Of a DNA stretch of 64,000 bases, positions 48,541 to 59,669 are shown one piece after another. The position numbers were made by a program, and so were the translations under genes. The notes below the pieces were generated by a model. The model searched no databases and was not told the DNA's origin. It saw nothing but the letters and a program-made list of their open reading frames with translations. Source of the stretch: Myxocyprinus asiaticus (lineage: Eukaryota; Chordata; Actinopteri; Cypriniformes; Catostomidae); assembly GCF_019703515.2 (NCBI RefSeq), contig NC_059372.1, forward strand, positions 23,980,931 through 24,044,930, written 5' to 3'. Position 1 is the first letter of the stretch. Each line of letters opens with the position of its first letter.

Positions 48541-48610
48541 TATATGTCTTGCAGCAGAATGGTCTTCTAAAAACACATTCGTAAGGTTTTAAAACCTAGA
48601 CGTAACATCT

Positions 48611-48837
48611 CTCTCCTAGCAAGTCATCTCTGTCTAGAGCGCTTGCTATTTCTTTGGCCAAACATATAATTATGTCCCTCTTTTTAAGTACGGGCTCCCT
48701 GTCTTTTTACACAACTGCCTGCATTCAGAGCTTTGTATTTCCCAAAAGTCACAGGCACTTTCATTACAAATAATCTTCCTTCCCTACTGGGTTCGTGAAG
48801 GGGTTAATTCATACTATGTGACCATAGTTAATATATA
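48611..48837 (+). other. DIRS 3' region between recombinase and second Tc1 insertion
   Basis: Non-coding remnant after the recombinase, with 'ccctactgggttcgtgaagg'. It continues after the Tc1 element at 50454 ('ttttctgagtgttcccctcc') to the right terminal region. Confidence 0.6.
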
Positions 48838-50453
48838 CAGTTGTGCTCAAAAGTTTGCATACCCTTGGAGAATTGGTAATATATGTACCATTTTTAAAGA
48901 AAACATGAGTGAGCAGGCAAAACACATTTCTTTTATTTCTTATGGGATTCATGTTCAACTGTAGGTTATAACAGAATGGCACAATCATAAAACAAAACAT
49001 GGCAACAAAGAAAAAAATGAAATGACCCCTGTTCAAAAGTCTGCATACCCTTTGTTCTTAATACTGTGTATTGCCCCCTTTAGCATCAATGACAGTGTGC
49101 AGTCTTTTGTTATAGTTGTCTATGAGGCCCCAAATTCTTGCAGGTGGTATAGCTGCCCATTTGTCTTGGCAAAATGCCTCCAGGTCATGCAAAGTCTTTG
49201 GTCGTCTTGCATGAACCGCACGTTTGAGATCTCCCCAGAGTGGCTCGATGATATTAAGGTCAGGAGACTGTGATGGCCACTCCAGAACCTTCAACTTTTT
49301 CTACTGTAACCACTGGAGGGTCAACTTGGCATTGTGCTTAAGGTCATTGTCGTGCTGGAACGTCCAAGAGCGTACCATGCACAGCTTTCATGCAGAGGAA
49401 TGCAAATTGTCTGCCAGTATTTTCTGATAACATGCTGCATTCATCTTGCCATCAGTTTTCACAAGATTCCCCGTGCCTTCAGAGCTCCCACACCCCCAAT
49501 ACATCAGTGAGCCACCACCATGCTTCACAGTGGGGAAGGTATTCTTTTCACTATAGGCCTTGTTGACCCCTCTCCAAACATAGCACTTATGGTTGTGACC
49601 ATAAAGCTCTATTTTGGTCTCTTCACTCCAAATTACAGTGTGCCAGAAGCTGTGAGGCATGTCAAGGTGTTGTCGGGCATATTGTAACCGGGCTTTTTTT
49701 GTGGGATTGGCTTCTTTCTGGCAACTCGACCATGCAGCTCATTTTTGTTCAAGTATATTGTGCTCCTTGAAACAACCACACCGTCTTTTTCCAGAGCAGC
49801 CTGTATTTCTCCTGAAGTTACCTGTGGGCTTTTCTTTGTATCCCGAACAATTCTTCTGGCAGTTGTGGCTGAAATCTTTCTTGGTCTACCTGACCTTGGC
49901 TTGGTATCAAGAGATCCCCAAATTTTCCACTTATTTATAAGTGATTGAACAGTACTGACTGGCATTTTCAAGGCTTTGGATATCTTTTTGTATCCTTTTC
50001 CATTTTATAAAGTTCCATTACCTTGTTACGCAGGTCTTTTGACAGTTCTTTTCTGCTCCCCATGGCTCAGTATCTACCCTGCTCAGTGCATTCACGTGAG
50101 AGCTAACAAACTCATTGACTATTTATACACAGACACTAATTGAAATTTAAAAAGCCACAGGTGTGGGAAATTAACCTTTAATTGCAATTTAAACCTGTGT
50201 GTGTCACCTTGTGTGTCTGTAACAAGGCCAAACATTCAAGGTTATGTAAACTTTTGATCAGGGCCATTTGGGTGATTTCTGTTATCATTATGATTTAAAA
50301 AGGAGCCAGACAACTATGTGATAATAAATGGCTTCATATGATCACTATCCTTAAATAAAAGTCAGTTTTTTTTGCATGATCAGTCATATTTTCAAAATCA
50401 ATGCCAAAATTTCACAATTTTTGAAAGGGTATGCAAACCTTTGAGCACAACTG
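48838..50453 (-). mobile_element. Tc1-like element, family I, second copy, inside DIRS 3' region
   Basis: The ends are 'cagttgtgctcaaaagtttg' at the left and the mirror of 'ggtttgagcacaactg'-type sequence at the right. TA lies at 48836-48837, and CA at 50454-50455 is probably a decayed TA. It shares termini, subterminal sequence and transposase with 27395-28989, in opposite orientation about 20 kb away. It is 1616 bp and inserted in an AT-rich site of the DIRS element. Confidence 0.94.
49058..50063 (-). pseudogene. Tc1 transposase, family I, decayed copy
   Basis: The start at 50063 reads MGSRKELSKDLRNKVMELYK, followed by a one-base loss. The frame resumes at MPVSTVQSLINKWKIWGSLD with GRPRKISATTARR, and lacks two codons before [16 protein letters not shown] second frame change follows KKP. 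The catalytic part reads [20 protein letters not shown]: the first Asp (SDE in the 27784 copy) is Glu here. A TAG stop (near 49304) lies before KVLEWPSQSPDLNIIEPLWG, which holds the catalytic Glu. The end is GGNTQY. The copy is more decayed than 27784-28785, but keeps the Glu at the codon that is TAG there. Confidence 0.92.
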
Positions 50454-50651
50454 CATTTTCTGAGTGTTCCCCTCCTGGCTCACAATGAGGGTCATTCACT
50501 TGCGGCATAATCATGTCGGTCGCTGTCCCGCGGGACTGTGGCATCATGTTTCCTCTCTGGGAAGGTTATGTTGTGTAGTGCGGTATGATGGGAATCTGTT
50601 ACCCATAGCATCAGCTTAGTGACACAATGTCAAATGTACTGAATCGTAAGG

Positions 50652-50968
50652 GAACGTCTCATTTACATATGTAACCTCGAGTTCCCTGAGATGAAGGGAA
50701 CGAGACATTGTGTAAGCTGGCAGCACTATGGACTCTTTTGATGTACGAGCGATGCGCTCTTTGTCCCTCAGTCAGAAAATTCGGAGGAATTGTGTTTGCA
50801 TGCCCGCTTTTATATCGGTCAGCTTCACGCATTAAAGGGTGGGGCTTAAACACCATAGCCAATACTGGCATTGTTGTAGAAAGGTTTCAACTAGGTCATG
50901 TAGAAGGACACTCCCGTAGCATCCCTTCATCTCAGGGAACCAAGGTTACATACGTAAACGAGATGTTA
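50652..50968 (+). repeat. DIRS right terminal region with internal complementary sequences
   Basis: 'gaacgtctcatttacatatg' and 'taacctcgagttccctgaga' at 50653-50695 are complementary to 'tctcagggaaccaaggttac' and 'atacgtaaacgagatg' at 50930-50966. The part between (50740-50905) mirrors the left terminal region. Such complementary end segments allow the circular intermediate known for DIRS replication. The tip is 'gtaaacgagatg' near 50968. The left counterpart of the outer tip is missing from this copy. Confidence 0.75.
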
Positions 50969-51195
50969 TTTATTTATATGAATTTCTATAGTTATTTAGT
51001 TATGTAAAACACATATAAAATATGTATTGTTTTCACTGATATGAAAAGTCACACACTTGTACATATTATGTAACATACAGTACATTTAAAAATACTTAAA
51101 AAATGACCGATATCACAGATTTATATAATTTAAGTATTTTGAAATGAATTTTGAATAATATTTACAAGTGAATCAAAGTGGAATTTGAATATATA

Positions 51196-52721
51196 CAGGT
51201 GCATCTCAGTAAATTAGAATGTCGTGGAAAATAAATTCAATGCACACAGACTGAAGTAGTTTAAGTCTTTGGTTCTTTTAATTGTGATGATTTTGGCTCA
51301 CATTTAACAAAAACCCACCAATTCATCTAAAAAAATTAGAATACATCATAAGACCAATAAAAAAAAACATTTTTAGTGAATTGTTGGCCTTCTGGAAAGT
51401 ATGTTCATTTACTGTATATGTACTCAACACTCGGTAGGGGCTCCTTTTGCTTTAATTACTGCCTCAATTCGGCGTGGCATGGAGGTGATCAGTTTATGGC
51501 ACTGCTGAGGTGGTATGGAAGCCCAGGTTTCTTTGACAGTGGCCTTCAGCTCATCAGCATTTTTTGGTCTCTTGTTTCTCATTTTTCTCTTGACAATACC
51601 CCATAGATTCTCTATGGGGTCCAGGTCTGGTGAGTTTGCTGGCCAGTCAAGCACACCAACACCATGGTCATTTAACCAACTTTTGGTGCTTTTGGCAGTG
51701 TGGGCAGGTGCCAAAACCTGCTGGAAAATAAAAGCAGCATCTTTAAAAAGCTGGTCAGCAGAAGGAAGCATGAAGTGCTCCAAAATTTCTTGGTAAACGG
51801 GTGCAGTGACTGTGGTTTTCAAAAAACACAATGGACCAACACCAGCAGATGACATTGCACCCCAAATCATCACAGACTGTGGACACTTAACACTGGACTT
51901 CAAGCAACTTGGGCTATGAGCTTCTCCACCCTTCCTCCAGACTCTAGGACCTTGGTTTCCAAATGAAAACTTGCTCTCATCTGAAAAGAGGACTTTGGAC
52001 CACTGGGCAACAGTCCAGTTCTTCTTCTCCTTATCCCAGGTAAGACGCCTCTGACATTGTCTGTGGTTCAGGAGTGGCTTAACAAGAGGAATACGGCAAC
52101 TGTAGCCAAATTCCTTGACACGTCTGTGTGTGGTGGCTCTTGATGCCTTGACCCCAGCCTCAGTCCATTCCTTGTGAAGTTCACCCAAATTTTTGAATTG
52201 ATTTTGCTTGACAATTCTCATAAGGCTGCAGTTCTCTCGGTTGGTTGTGCATCTTTTTCTTCAACACTTTTTCCTTCCACTCAACTTTCTGTTAACATGC
52301 TTGGATACAGCACTCTGTGAACAGCCAGCTTCTTTGACAATGAATGTTTGTGGCTTACCCTCCTTGTGAAGGGTGTCAATGATTGTCTTCTGGACAACTG
52401 TCAGATCAGCAGTCTTCCCCATGATTGTGTAGCCTAGTGAACCAAACTAAGAGACCATTTTGAAGGCTCAGGAAACCTTTGCAGGTGTTTTGAGTTGATT
52501 AGCTGATTGGCATGTCACCATATTCTAATTTTTTGAGATAGTGAATTGGTGGGTTTTTGTTAAATGTGAGCCAAAATCATCACAATTAAAAGAACCAAAG
52601 ACTTAAACTACTTCAGTCTGTGTGCACTGAATTTATTTAATACACGAGTTTCACAATTTGAGTTGAATTACTGAAATAAATGAACTTTTCCACAACATTC
52701 TAATTTATTGAGATGCACCTG
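51196..52721 (-). mobile_element. Tc1-like element, family IV, nearly complete
   Basis: The ends CAGGTGCATCTCAGTAAATT and the mirror of 'aatttattgagatgcacctg' are inverted, with TA at 51194-51195 and 52722-52723. Longer subterminal inverted similarity is present: 'gcacacagactgaagtagtt' against 'aactacttcagtctgtgtgc', and 'ttggttcttttaattgtgat' against its mirror near 52578. It lies just outside the DIRS right end, about 230 bp away. Confidence 0.96.
51424..52422 (-). pseudogene. Tc1 transposase, family IV, one stop and a lost catalytic Asp
   Basis: The frame is continuous from MGKTADLTVVQKTIIDTLHK (start 52422) to MPRRIEAVIKAKGAPTEC and TGA at 51424-51426, 332 residues, the normal length. 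One TGA stop at codon 54 (52261-52263) follows GRKKC. The second helix-turn-helix region and linker follow (RIVKQNQFKNLGELHKEW). The first Asp is in VLFSDESKFSFGNQGPRVW. In the second block, FIFQQVLAPAHTAKS, Val (codon at 51715-51717) replaces the Asp that this family has. The Glu is in DLDPIENLWG. A remarkably clean frame with two lesions. Confidence 0.95.
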
Positions 52722-52768
52722 TAGTACATAGCCTTTATACATATTTATACAGTATATACATACTTACA

Positions 52769-52769
<1 letters not shown>

Positions 52770-52832
<63 letters not shown>
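52770..52832. repeat. (AT)n microsatellite
   Basis: About 30 AT units flanked on both sides by the near-palindrome 'acagtatat'/'atactgtat'. Confidence 0.97.
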
Positions 52833-54861
52833 TGTATATGCTATGTATATATTCAAATTCCACTTTGATTTGGAAAAATATATGTTAATTATAAAAACAG
52901 TCATTTTTGTAGTATTCTGAAAAACGTATGTTGCATATATGTACAAGTATGTGAGTTTTATCATTAGTGAAAACCATAAAAGAACATACATATTTTATAT
53001 TTGTTTCACATATATTGCTATACAGTATATCAGATTTGTGTATGGGTTTACACAAATCTTCCATTGATCTTGCATGTATATACTATAAGCATAAAACTAT
53101 TCACTTGTCGTAATGTGAGCAATGTGACCTTGAACTTCCAGAATTCCCATGCTTTAAACACCTGACCAAGCAGGGACCACATTATTTTCGAAATGCTCTT
53201 GCAGAATGTTGTTGTTGAATGCTCTCCATTGTGCTTAAGCACATACAGTGTGTGGCACCCTGCTGTGGAAAGGATTGGTTTATAGTGTAGTCTTCCACAC
53301 TTTGTGTTTCTGCCTCTCTGAAAGGATGCTTCAGCCAGTCCCAGTCAGAGGATTCATTCAACAGTGAGCCCTGAATGGTCTACTTAACCTTCTGCTGTCC
53401 TGTCATAGATGAAATCTCACAAAACAACATAATTTCATTTTACATTAAACCTTTTTTCATGGTAACAATGTGTATTTTTAGCCATGTACAGTCACTCACT
53501 GCATTTAATAACATTGTTATTAATGTTATTGATAGGGCACTGGAATAACTGTCACAATCCTGTTTTGCATTTTAATAGATGTTATGTGAAAACGTGCATA
53601 TAACGTTTGAAAACGTCCAAACGTTTGCATTTGGTAAAATAACATGTAGAGGGGGAAATGAACCAGATTTAGATCTTCTCTATATAAATATTCACCTAGT
53701 ACCCTTGTCATTTACAGTCAGTAGTCATTCAAACTGAATTGGATTGCAAAGAAAATATAATTTAGTCAAAATACAATTTTTTTAGATTGGGGGTTGCATA
53801 GGCATTTTTCTTGGGTTTTGATTTGCAGATTACATTTCAGTGACCGTGTTACCACTTGCTGTAATGCAAGCAGGTTTTTACATGTTTTGCATATGTAAGT
53901 GCAACATTGTCCAACAAAGAATGGAAGCTGGGAAAGTGATAAATGCTGTGGCATCATAATGCTGGAGAAACAAAAAAATGCAGGCTGAAGTTTAACTGTT
54001 TTGTGTTATGGTGTAATATTCACAGCTGGCTGTTTTCTCCTCTCATTATGATAAAGGTATCAAGAGGCTCACTCCAAGATATAATGTGGGAAATGGATGG
54101 CTTTTTATCTTTGTGACATGACAGGCTGAGTGAACAAAAATAAAATGGGGGAAGAAAGAATGCTTGACCGAGTGTCTTGATTGGAGGAGAAGGAGCATGC
54201 AGGGATTGATTTCTGGAGAGGGTGGGATGTCTGTAATCAGAGAGACAAACCCAAACGTACAAGTGCGGTTAAGAGACAGGTTCTGCATTAGAAAAGGAAA
54301 CAGCACACCTCCCCTTTCCTTTGTAATGTGAAATATCCATGCTCAGCGGCTGCTCTTGATACAGAATACCATACCTCTATCATTCCTGCCAGCACTAGAC
54401 AGATGGCCTGAATCTCATTTCCACTGCTGTTGCTACCTTGTCTTGGCAGCTTATCTGAAACTCTTCTATTAAAAATCCCTTACATAATTTGTGTCAAAGT
54501 ATAATGTACATTACAGGTTTTATGGCAACTTTATTCTAGCAAACATCCTTATCCCTTGTTTTTTCAATCAAAAGACCTGATGACACTGAAAGAAGGCATT
54601 TGTTGGTGTGTTGTGGGTGCTTTGAGCAATGAAATGTAATGAGGATCTGGATTACAGGAGACAATAAAGCAGTGTGATTTGATTGTTATCATATTGTGGG
54701 TGGATTCTTGCTCCCTGTGGAACAGTGATGACACATGAGCACAAGAGGGAAATACATATTCAAGCACACAAACTATGCAGATGAGAATTATTCAATTAAA
54801 ATACAGTAATCACATAAACTGATAAGCCCTAATAATTATATCACATTCAAATCCAAAGCTA
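52833..54861. other. no gene recognised
   Basis: AT-rich, with frames up to 86 codons and no known motif. 'ttaaccttctgctgtcctg' near 53388 resembles a piggyBac-type tip, single-ended. The stretch 53940-54480 looks single-copy. Confidence 0.35.
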
Positions 54862-55671
54862 CACTGTAAAAAATGTCCGTAATTTTAACAGTACAAGACT
54901 GTAAAAATTCTACAGTAAAAAAAAAAAACGTTAATTGGTAAACAATTTAAGGCAGTTACCTTAAAATATACGGTAAAAAATTATAATATATTTAAAAATA
55001 CAATACATCTAATTTTACATGTAAAAAGTATGATTTTACTGTATAATTAATGGTAAAAATGTATATTATGTTTAACAAGAGAGTACATGTACTTTTTACG
55101 GTAAATTATTGTTAAAATTACGGTAAATAAAAAACTGTAATCTGCGTTCCCAGAATTCCCTGAGTTGCCCATCACATTGCATTATATTTTATGGGAATAG
55201 TTATGTTTCTTCTTATTTTTAATATCAGTTACATACATTGGGGTGTTCTGTTTTATATTTGATGTAGTTTATTTAATGTTTCTTGCATTATTTTAATTTC
55301 ACATGTGTTACCCTGATGGTGTATAGTGTTTGTGTGAGTGACACTGAGCACTGTCTCTACATGTTTATTGGTCATTACTCTTGGAAAGGCCACTATTGAT
55401 GAACTTCATGTCATCATGTGCCTTTCTGTAAATACTACGGTGAGTAACAATACCTTATAAAGTGAAAAGCAGATTTTAACAGTTTCAGAAGCTTTAAGTA
55501 TTAAGTTTATATAATTTAATAATATAAAAGGTAATGTACCGTATAATATACAGGCATCAAAATTACATCCCATAAAACCTGAAGCATGGTTACCTTATTT
55601 TTTACAGTGAATTTCTGGCAACCACAGCTGCCAGTTTTTTAGCGTAAATTTAACAGGATTTTTTTACAGTG
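54862..55671. mobile_element. TA-flanked non-autonomous element with CACTGTAAAAAA ends
   Basis: The left end is CACTGTAAAAAATGTCCG and the right end 'gatttttttacagtg', inverted, with TA at 54860-54861 and 55672-55673. Multiple internal copies of 'acggtaaa', 'ttttacagt' and 'ttaccgta' form a rich set of short direct and inverted repeats in the outer 250 bp of each side. The centre (55140-55430) is unrelated and non-coding. This type is common in cyprinids. The superfamily is not certain; TA favours Tc1/mariner-type. Confidence 0.8.
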
Positions 55672-55673
55672 TA

Positions 55674-56026
55674 TGATGTGCGTTCATCATTCCAGAGCTC
55701 ACAGTATTTCACCTTACTTTCACTAACTGCAGTGTAGTCAAAGCTAATTGTTATTAATTAACCAAAATTGTTGCTGGTAACTCTTGTTAGTGTGTATATT
55801 TTCACAGATTTTCAATTATGTGGTTTTTAAAAAAAAAAAAAAAAAATCAAGTAAAAAATGTGTATTGGCTAATATTGTTGCCTTTTCATTTTGTTGCTTG
55901 TAGACCCATTAATTGTTTGTTGAAAAAACTTCTCAGGTTTCTATAAACAGCGAAAGCTTTATTTGACATTCTTCGCATTGTAAATGATTTATTCTGCACT
56001 GTTAAAATTGTGGTTTAATCATCTAA
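55674..56026. other. no gene recognised
   Basis: AT-rich single-copy-looking sequence with an A run at 55829-55847. Confidence 0.4.
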
Positions 56027-56055
56027 AGAAATATTCTGGGTTCAATACAGGTTAT

Positions 56056-59000
56056 CCCTCCGGTCAAAATTACTTGTGTCCCTTCTGACCAATCTTTTTA
56101 TAAAAAGTATTAGGATTAAACATATGATATTTATATGTTTATTTTTATATTTATAATGACATGTCCGGTTTGCATATGAAAATATTTTTTTATACCAGCA
56201 AAATCACAGTTGTGTTAACAAACAATACTTTGTGCTGTTTGAAGTCTCAGTTTGTGTCATTAAGTAATATATTTGTATATATTGGAAAATTATCTCATTT
56301 ATTATGTTTGAGGTCAATCTGACCCCAGTCAAAACAAACAGGTTTTTACATATTTATTTGCCAAAAAAAACAAAAAAACACCACAGATCCTCAACAAGAA
56401 ACATTCAGCAATAAACCACTGATACTAATGTTCATTGATACCCAATGTTCAGTCCCCCTCTCTGTTATTGTGCACATAATGTACAGATCATTTGTAAATG
56501 TAAGTTTATTGCATCTGTGAAAGCAATGCCTTTTGATTCATGGTTGTAAAATAAGTGTTTATTAGTGTAGGCCTACTGTGTTTATAAACATATTATTATG
56601 CTGTTTTCACATAACCAATTTTCTTCCTTCATATTAGGAAAAACTATAATAAAAATAATAAAACTGAGTTATATTTTCAAATTAGCTAATTTTACATTCA
56701 CTGAATTTATTTACTGATAAATACAATTGAAAACCTCTCCCTTTCCAATCAACATGTTCATACTGGAAGTCAACATGTTGCTCCCAAATATTCCATACCT
56801 CATTCTGCCAAGTTACTGGCAAGAACCATCCTCCATCAAACAATCTTTGCATCAGTTCAAATGTGTATACCTTTTTCTGTGGCACCATTGATTGTGTTTT
56901 GCATGCCAAACACAAATTCAGAATAGTCCCTTGCACAAAGTTTACAATGTACAGACCATTTTTGTAAAATTATGTTTATTGGATCTAAAAGTGATGCCTT
57001 TTCATTCATGGTTGTAAGAAAAATTTAGTAATGTGTTTATAAATAATTATTATGTTCTTCCTTTATTTTAGGGAAATAAAAAATTGTTGATATAAAGCAT
57101 TCACGATTATTCAAAAAGAGGTTTTCGGGACCAAAATTTTATAAAAACTCTCTAATAGAGAAAAACTTAGGGCATAAAGGTTATGGGATACTTTTGTAAT
57201 AAGTTGACAATATCATGGGAGAGAGTCAGCAAGAAATGGTAAAACAGTAGAGAAAAATAAAGCTGTATGTTTTTCCAGGTTGCCTACAATAAAATAGGTT
57301 GTGGTCAAAATGACCCCAAACATGCAGTGGCGTATCCAGGACATTTTTACTGGGGTGGCCAAGATGGGGCACAGACCTAGTGTGGGGTGGCGATACCGGG
57401 AGAACCTTTATGAATGGCACATGATCAAAATGTGTAAATATCGCATTGCTTTGCTTCAACATCTACACATGTAGAATAAATGAATTCTTAAACTCATGTT
57501 AGCATTCACTGAATTGTTTGTATTCAATATCAGACTGTTGTTTTGACATTTGACAGTTTTCTGTTCCAGTTCTATTTCAACCTATTACAGTTTCTGGGAA
57601 TCTCTGGTTATTTTAACATAACATCTATTTTTAAATCAGTAATTGTTTAGGAAAAGTCAGTTCCACATTTTTAAGAGCTATTCTCATTGTAGAGAATTAA
57701 TCTGCGTATAACATCAGGTATAGTGTATAATCATATAAAGATACAAGTACAGGTGATAACTGATTGAGGCGCAATTCAATCAATCATTCAATCAATTATT
57801 CATTCATTTATTAGCATAACTGCACTGTCAAGCAGAAATATTGTTAAATTGGGTACAAATCAGTGTGTGAAATTGGCTACGAGGGCTTATAGGTGTCTGT
57901 CTGGAAACCCCAAAATTGCAGATTGAGCTCTGAATACAGTAAAAAACAAAACTCTATTTACAGTGTCTACTCAGGTTTATTTCCCACATGTTCTTATAGC
58001 TTCAATTACTTTGAATATTACCAAATAAAATAGTCAAATCATTTGTGGCATTTAAGTGCAATTTGCCCTGCCTCTGCATATTTAAAATGTCAAATAAGGT
58101 ATAAAAACTTTGAAGATTTTATTGGTCTGACTGACCAATAATACACATAAAGAGCTCATAAATAACTCATGTAAAGATTTAAAGTACAGTCACAGCACAA
58201 ACACACAGGTTAGCCATATATATAACTTCAGCTATTGAACATATACATCTGTAAAACGCTTTACACACCTCCGTCATTAAATCAGAAAACATGGCATTTC
58301 ATATTTCATGTCAATATAAAGATAACATGCTGAATGTGGTGTAGGGTCTAGCTTACTCTTTAACCTAGCTATTGTAACAATGAAAAAATGTTTTCACATT
58401 CACATGGAAATTCGGGATAAATTAAACGTTAGATTAGATGAACATACCTCTCAGATAACAGCTTTCTTTTTGACCACAAATCAACGTTGTCAACTCATTG
58501 GAAGTTGGAGGTAGACGCTAGCTCGTGTCAGCTTCGTGCTTCTGACCGACCATTATACTCCAGACCTGGTGCCCGCTGCCCGCGACCTGCGGCACCTGCC
58601 TGGCCACCCGCGGCCTGCCCCTCCCCCCACTGATCAAAGATCAGCTCACACAGCTTCAGTCCCACCACTGCTATAATGGTCAGAAATATAAAACTGACCC
58701 TGGGTCAGTGTGGCTCTAAATCAACAAATGACCTGAGACGTCATCTTTGATTGACAGGTGTTTCTATTGGTTCTTCGTTCTTGTGTTGATGAACATGATG
58801 AACTACCAATCAGTTCTGGGGTGGCCACAGGGTGGCCAATGAGATTTCAGGGGTGGTCCAGGCCACCACAGGCCACCCCCTAAAATCACCACTGCAAACA
58901 TGTGGTCAAAGTGTGTACAGGCATTTTGAAAACTCTTAAATATGTGAAGTACATATTTATGTATTCTTCTATGAAATTTAGGAAAAGTCAGAAAGATTCA

Positions 59001-59082
59001 AGTTTTTCTAAAAAGTTTAGCATATTTTTAAGAGATGGCAAAATGCTGTGGGGTCAATTTGACCCCAAATATAACAAGAGGG
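56056..59082. mobile_element. piggyBac-like non-autonomous element inside the palindromic MITE
   Basis: The left tip is CCCTCCGGTCAAAATTACTT after TTAT (56052-56055). The right tip in reverse is CCCTCTTGTTATATTTGGGG before TTAA (59083-59086). Palindromic GGTCA/TGACC motifs occur at 56310, 57303 and 59050-59068 (GGGGTCAATTTGACCCC). It interrupts the MITE at its internal TTAA. A hAT element splits it at 57325. The net length is about 1.45 kb. No transposase is recognised in the rest, although short frames exist. Confidence 0.75.
57325..58894. mobile_element. hAT non-autonomous element with perfect 8-bp target duplication
   Basis: The ends are CAGTGGCGTATCCAGG and, in reverse, CAGTGGTGATTTTAGGGG; both are followed inward by GGGTGGCC. 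The 8-bp duplication CAAACATG lies at 57317-57324 and 58895-58902. This fits hAT exactly (8-bp duplications, CAG...CTG tips). No transposase frame is found in the 1570 bp. A GC-rich block with 'ctgcccgcgacctgcggcac' lies at 58565-58640, unlike the rest. It is the innermost of three nested elements. Confidence 0.93.
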
Positions 59083-59669
59083 TTAAGCTCAATGCACAGC
59101 ATTTGTGGCATAATTTTGATTATCACATTTTTCAACTAGTCCATCCTTTTCTTTAGGCTACAGTGAGACACTTACAATGGAAGTGAATGGGGCCAATTTT
59201 TGAGGGTTTAAAGGCAGAAATGTGAAGCTTATAAATTTATAAAAGCACTTACATTAATTCTTCTGTTAAAACTTGTGTATTATTTGAGCTGTAAAGTTGT
59301 TTAATGATCATTCTTACAGTCATTTGAGGTTTTTAGGGTTTCTTGACATTATACCATCAGGGCAATGAAGTTGTAAAATTGGCTATAACTTTACACAGAA
59401 AAGGTTAGTAAGTAATATTATCACACTAAAATCATGTTAACATGCATATTGTTTATGTCTTGTGGCTATACTTTTGAAACAGTCAGTATTTTAACGTTTA
59501 CGGATTGGCCCCATTTACTTCCGTTGAAAGTGCCTCACTGTAACCCAGGTTATTGCTATTTTAAAGAAAAGGAGGGACGAGTCAAAATTTAATTTTGTGG
59601 TAATCAACATTGTGCCACAAATGTTGTCGATTGAGCTTGACTTGTATTGAACTCAAAATATTCCTTTAA

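Larger units (their letters stand above)
46359..48610 (+). pseudogene. DIRS tyrosine recombinase pseudogene, split by a Tc1 element
   Basis: It follows the gag remnant directly. The N-terminal core-binding part reads LQARAPSTRRLYALKWNVFT, and after a stop at 46557 LDAGLTPSMLKVYVATISAY. After a second stop (46815-46817) comes ASVKQIGDLQALSVDNSYLE, where fish DIRS has Lys-Arg at the box I position; here the candidate catalytic Arg is Gln. A frameshift near 47020 leads to SLCPVRAL-like LCPLRALHTYVEH, then the box II HSTRGVASSWSW with His-x-x-Arg intact. The Tc1 element 47295-48540 interrupts at TA. The frame resumes 'CLAAEWSSKNTFVRF', and the next codon, where the catalytic Tyr of RFYNLDV should be, is TAA (48590-48592). 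It is inactive. Confidence 0.88.
56027..59665. mobile_element. palindromic MITE split by a piggyBac-like element
   Basis: The left tip 'aagaaatattctgggttcaa' at 56027 mirrors the right tip (reverse of 59665: AAGGAATATTTTGAGTTCAA). TTAA lies at 59666-59669, with CTAA at 56023-56026. The body resumes at 59083 with 'gctcaat', 'gcatttgtggcataattttg', 'cttacaatggaagtgaatgg' and is mirrored at 59500-59640 ('ggccccatttacttccg', 'tgtgccacaaatg'). The arms are about 150 bp. Without the insertion it would be roughly 610 bp. No coding capacity. Confidence 0.85.
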
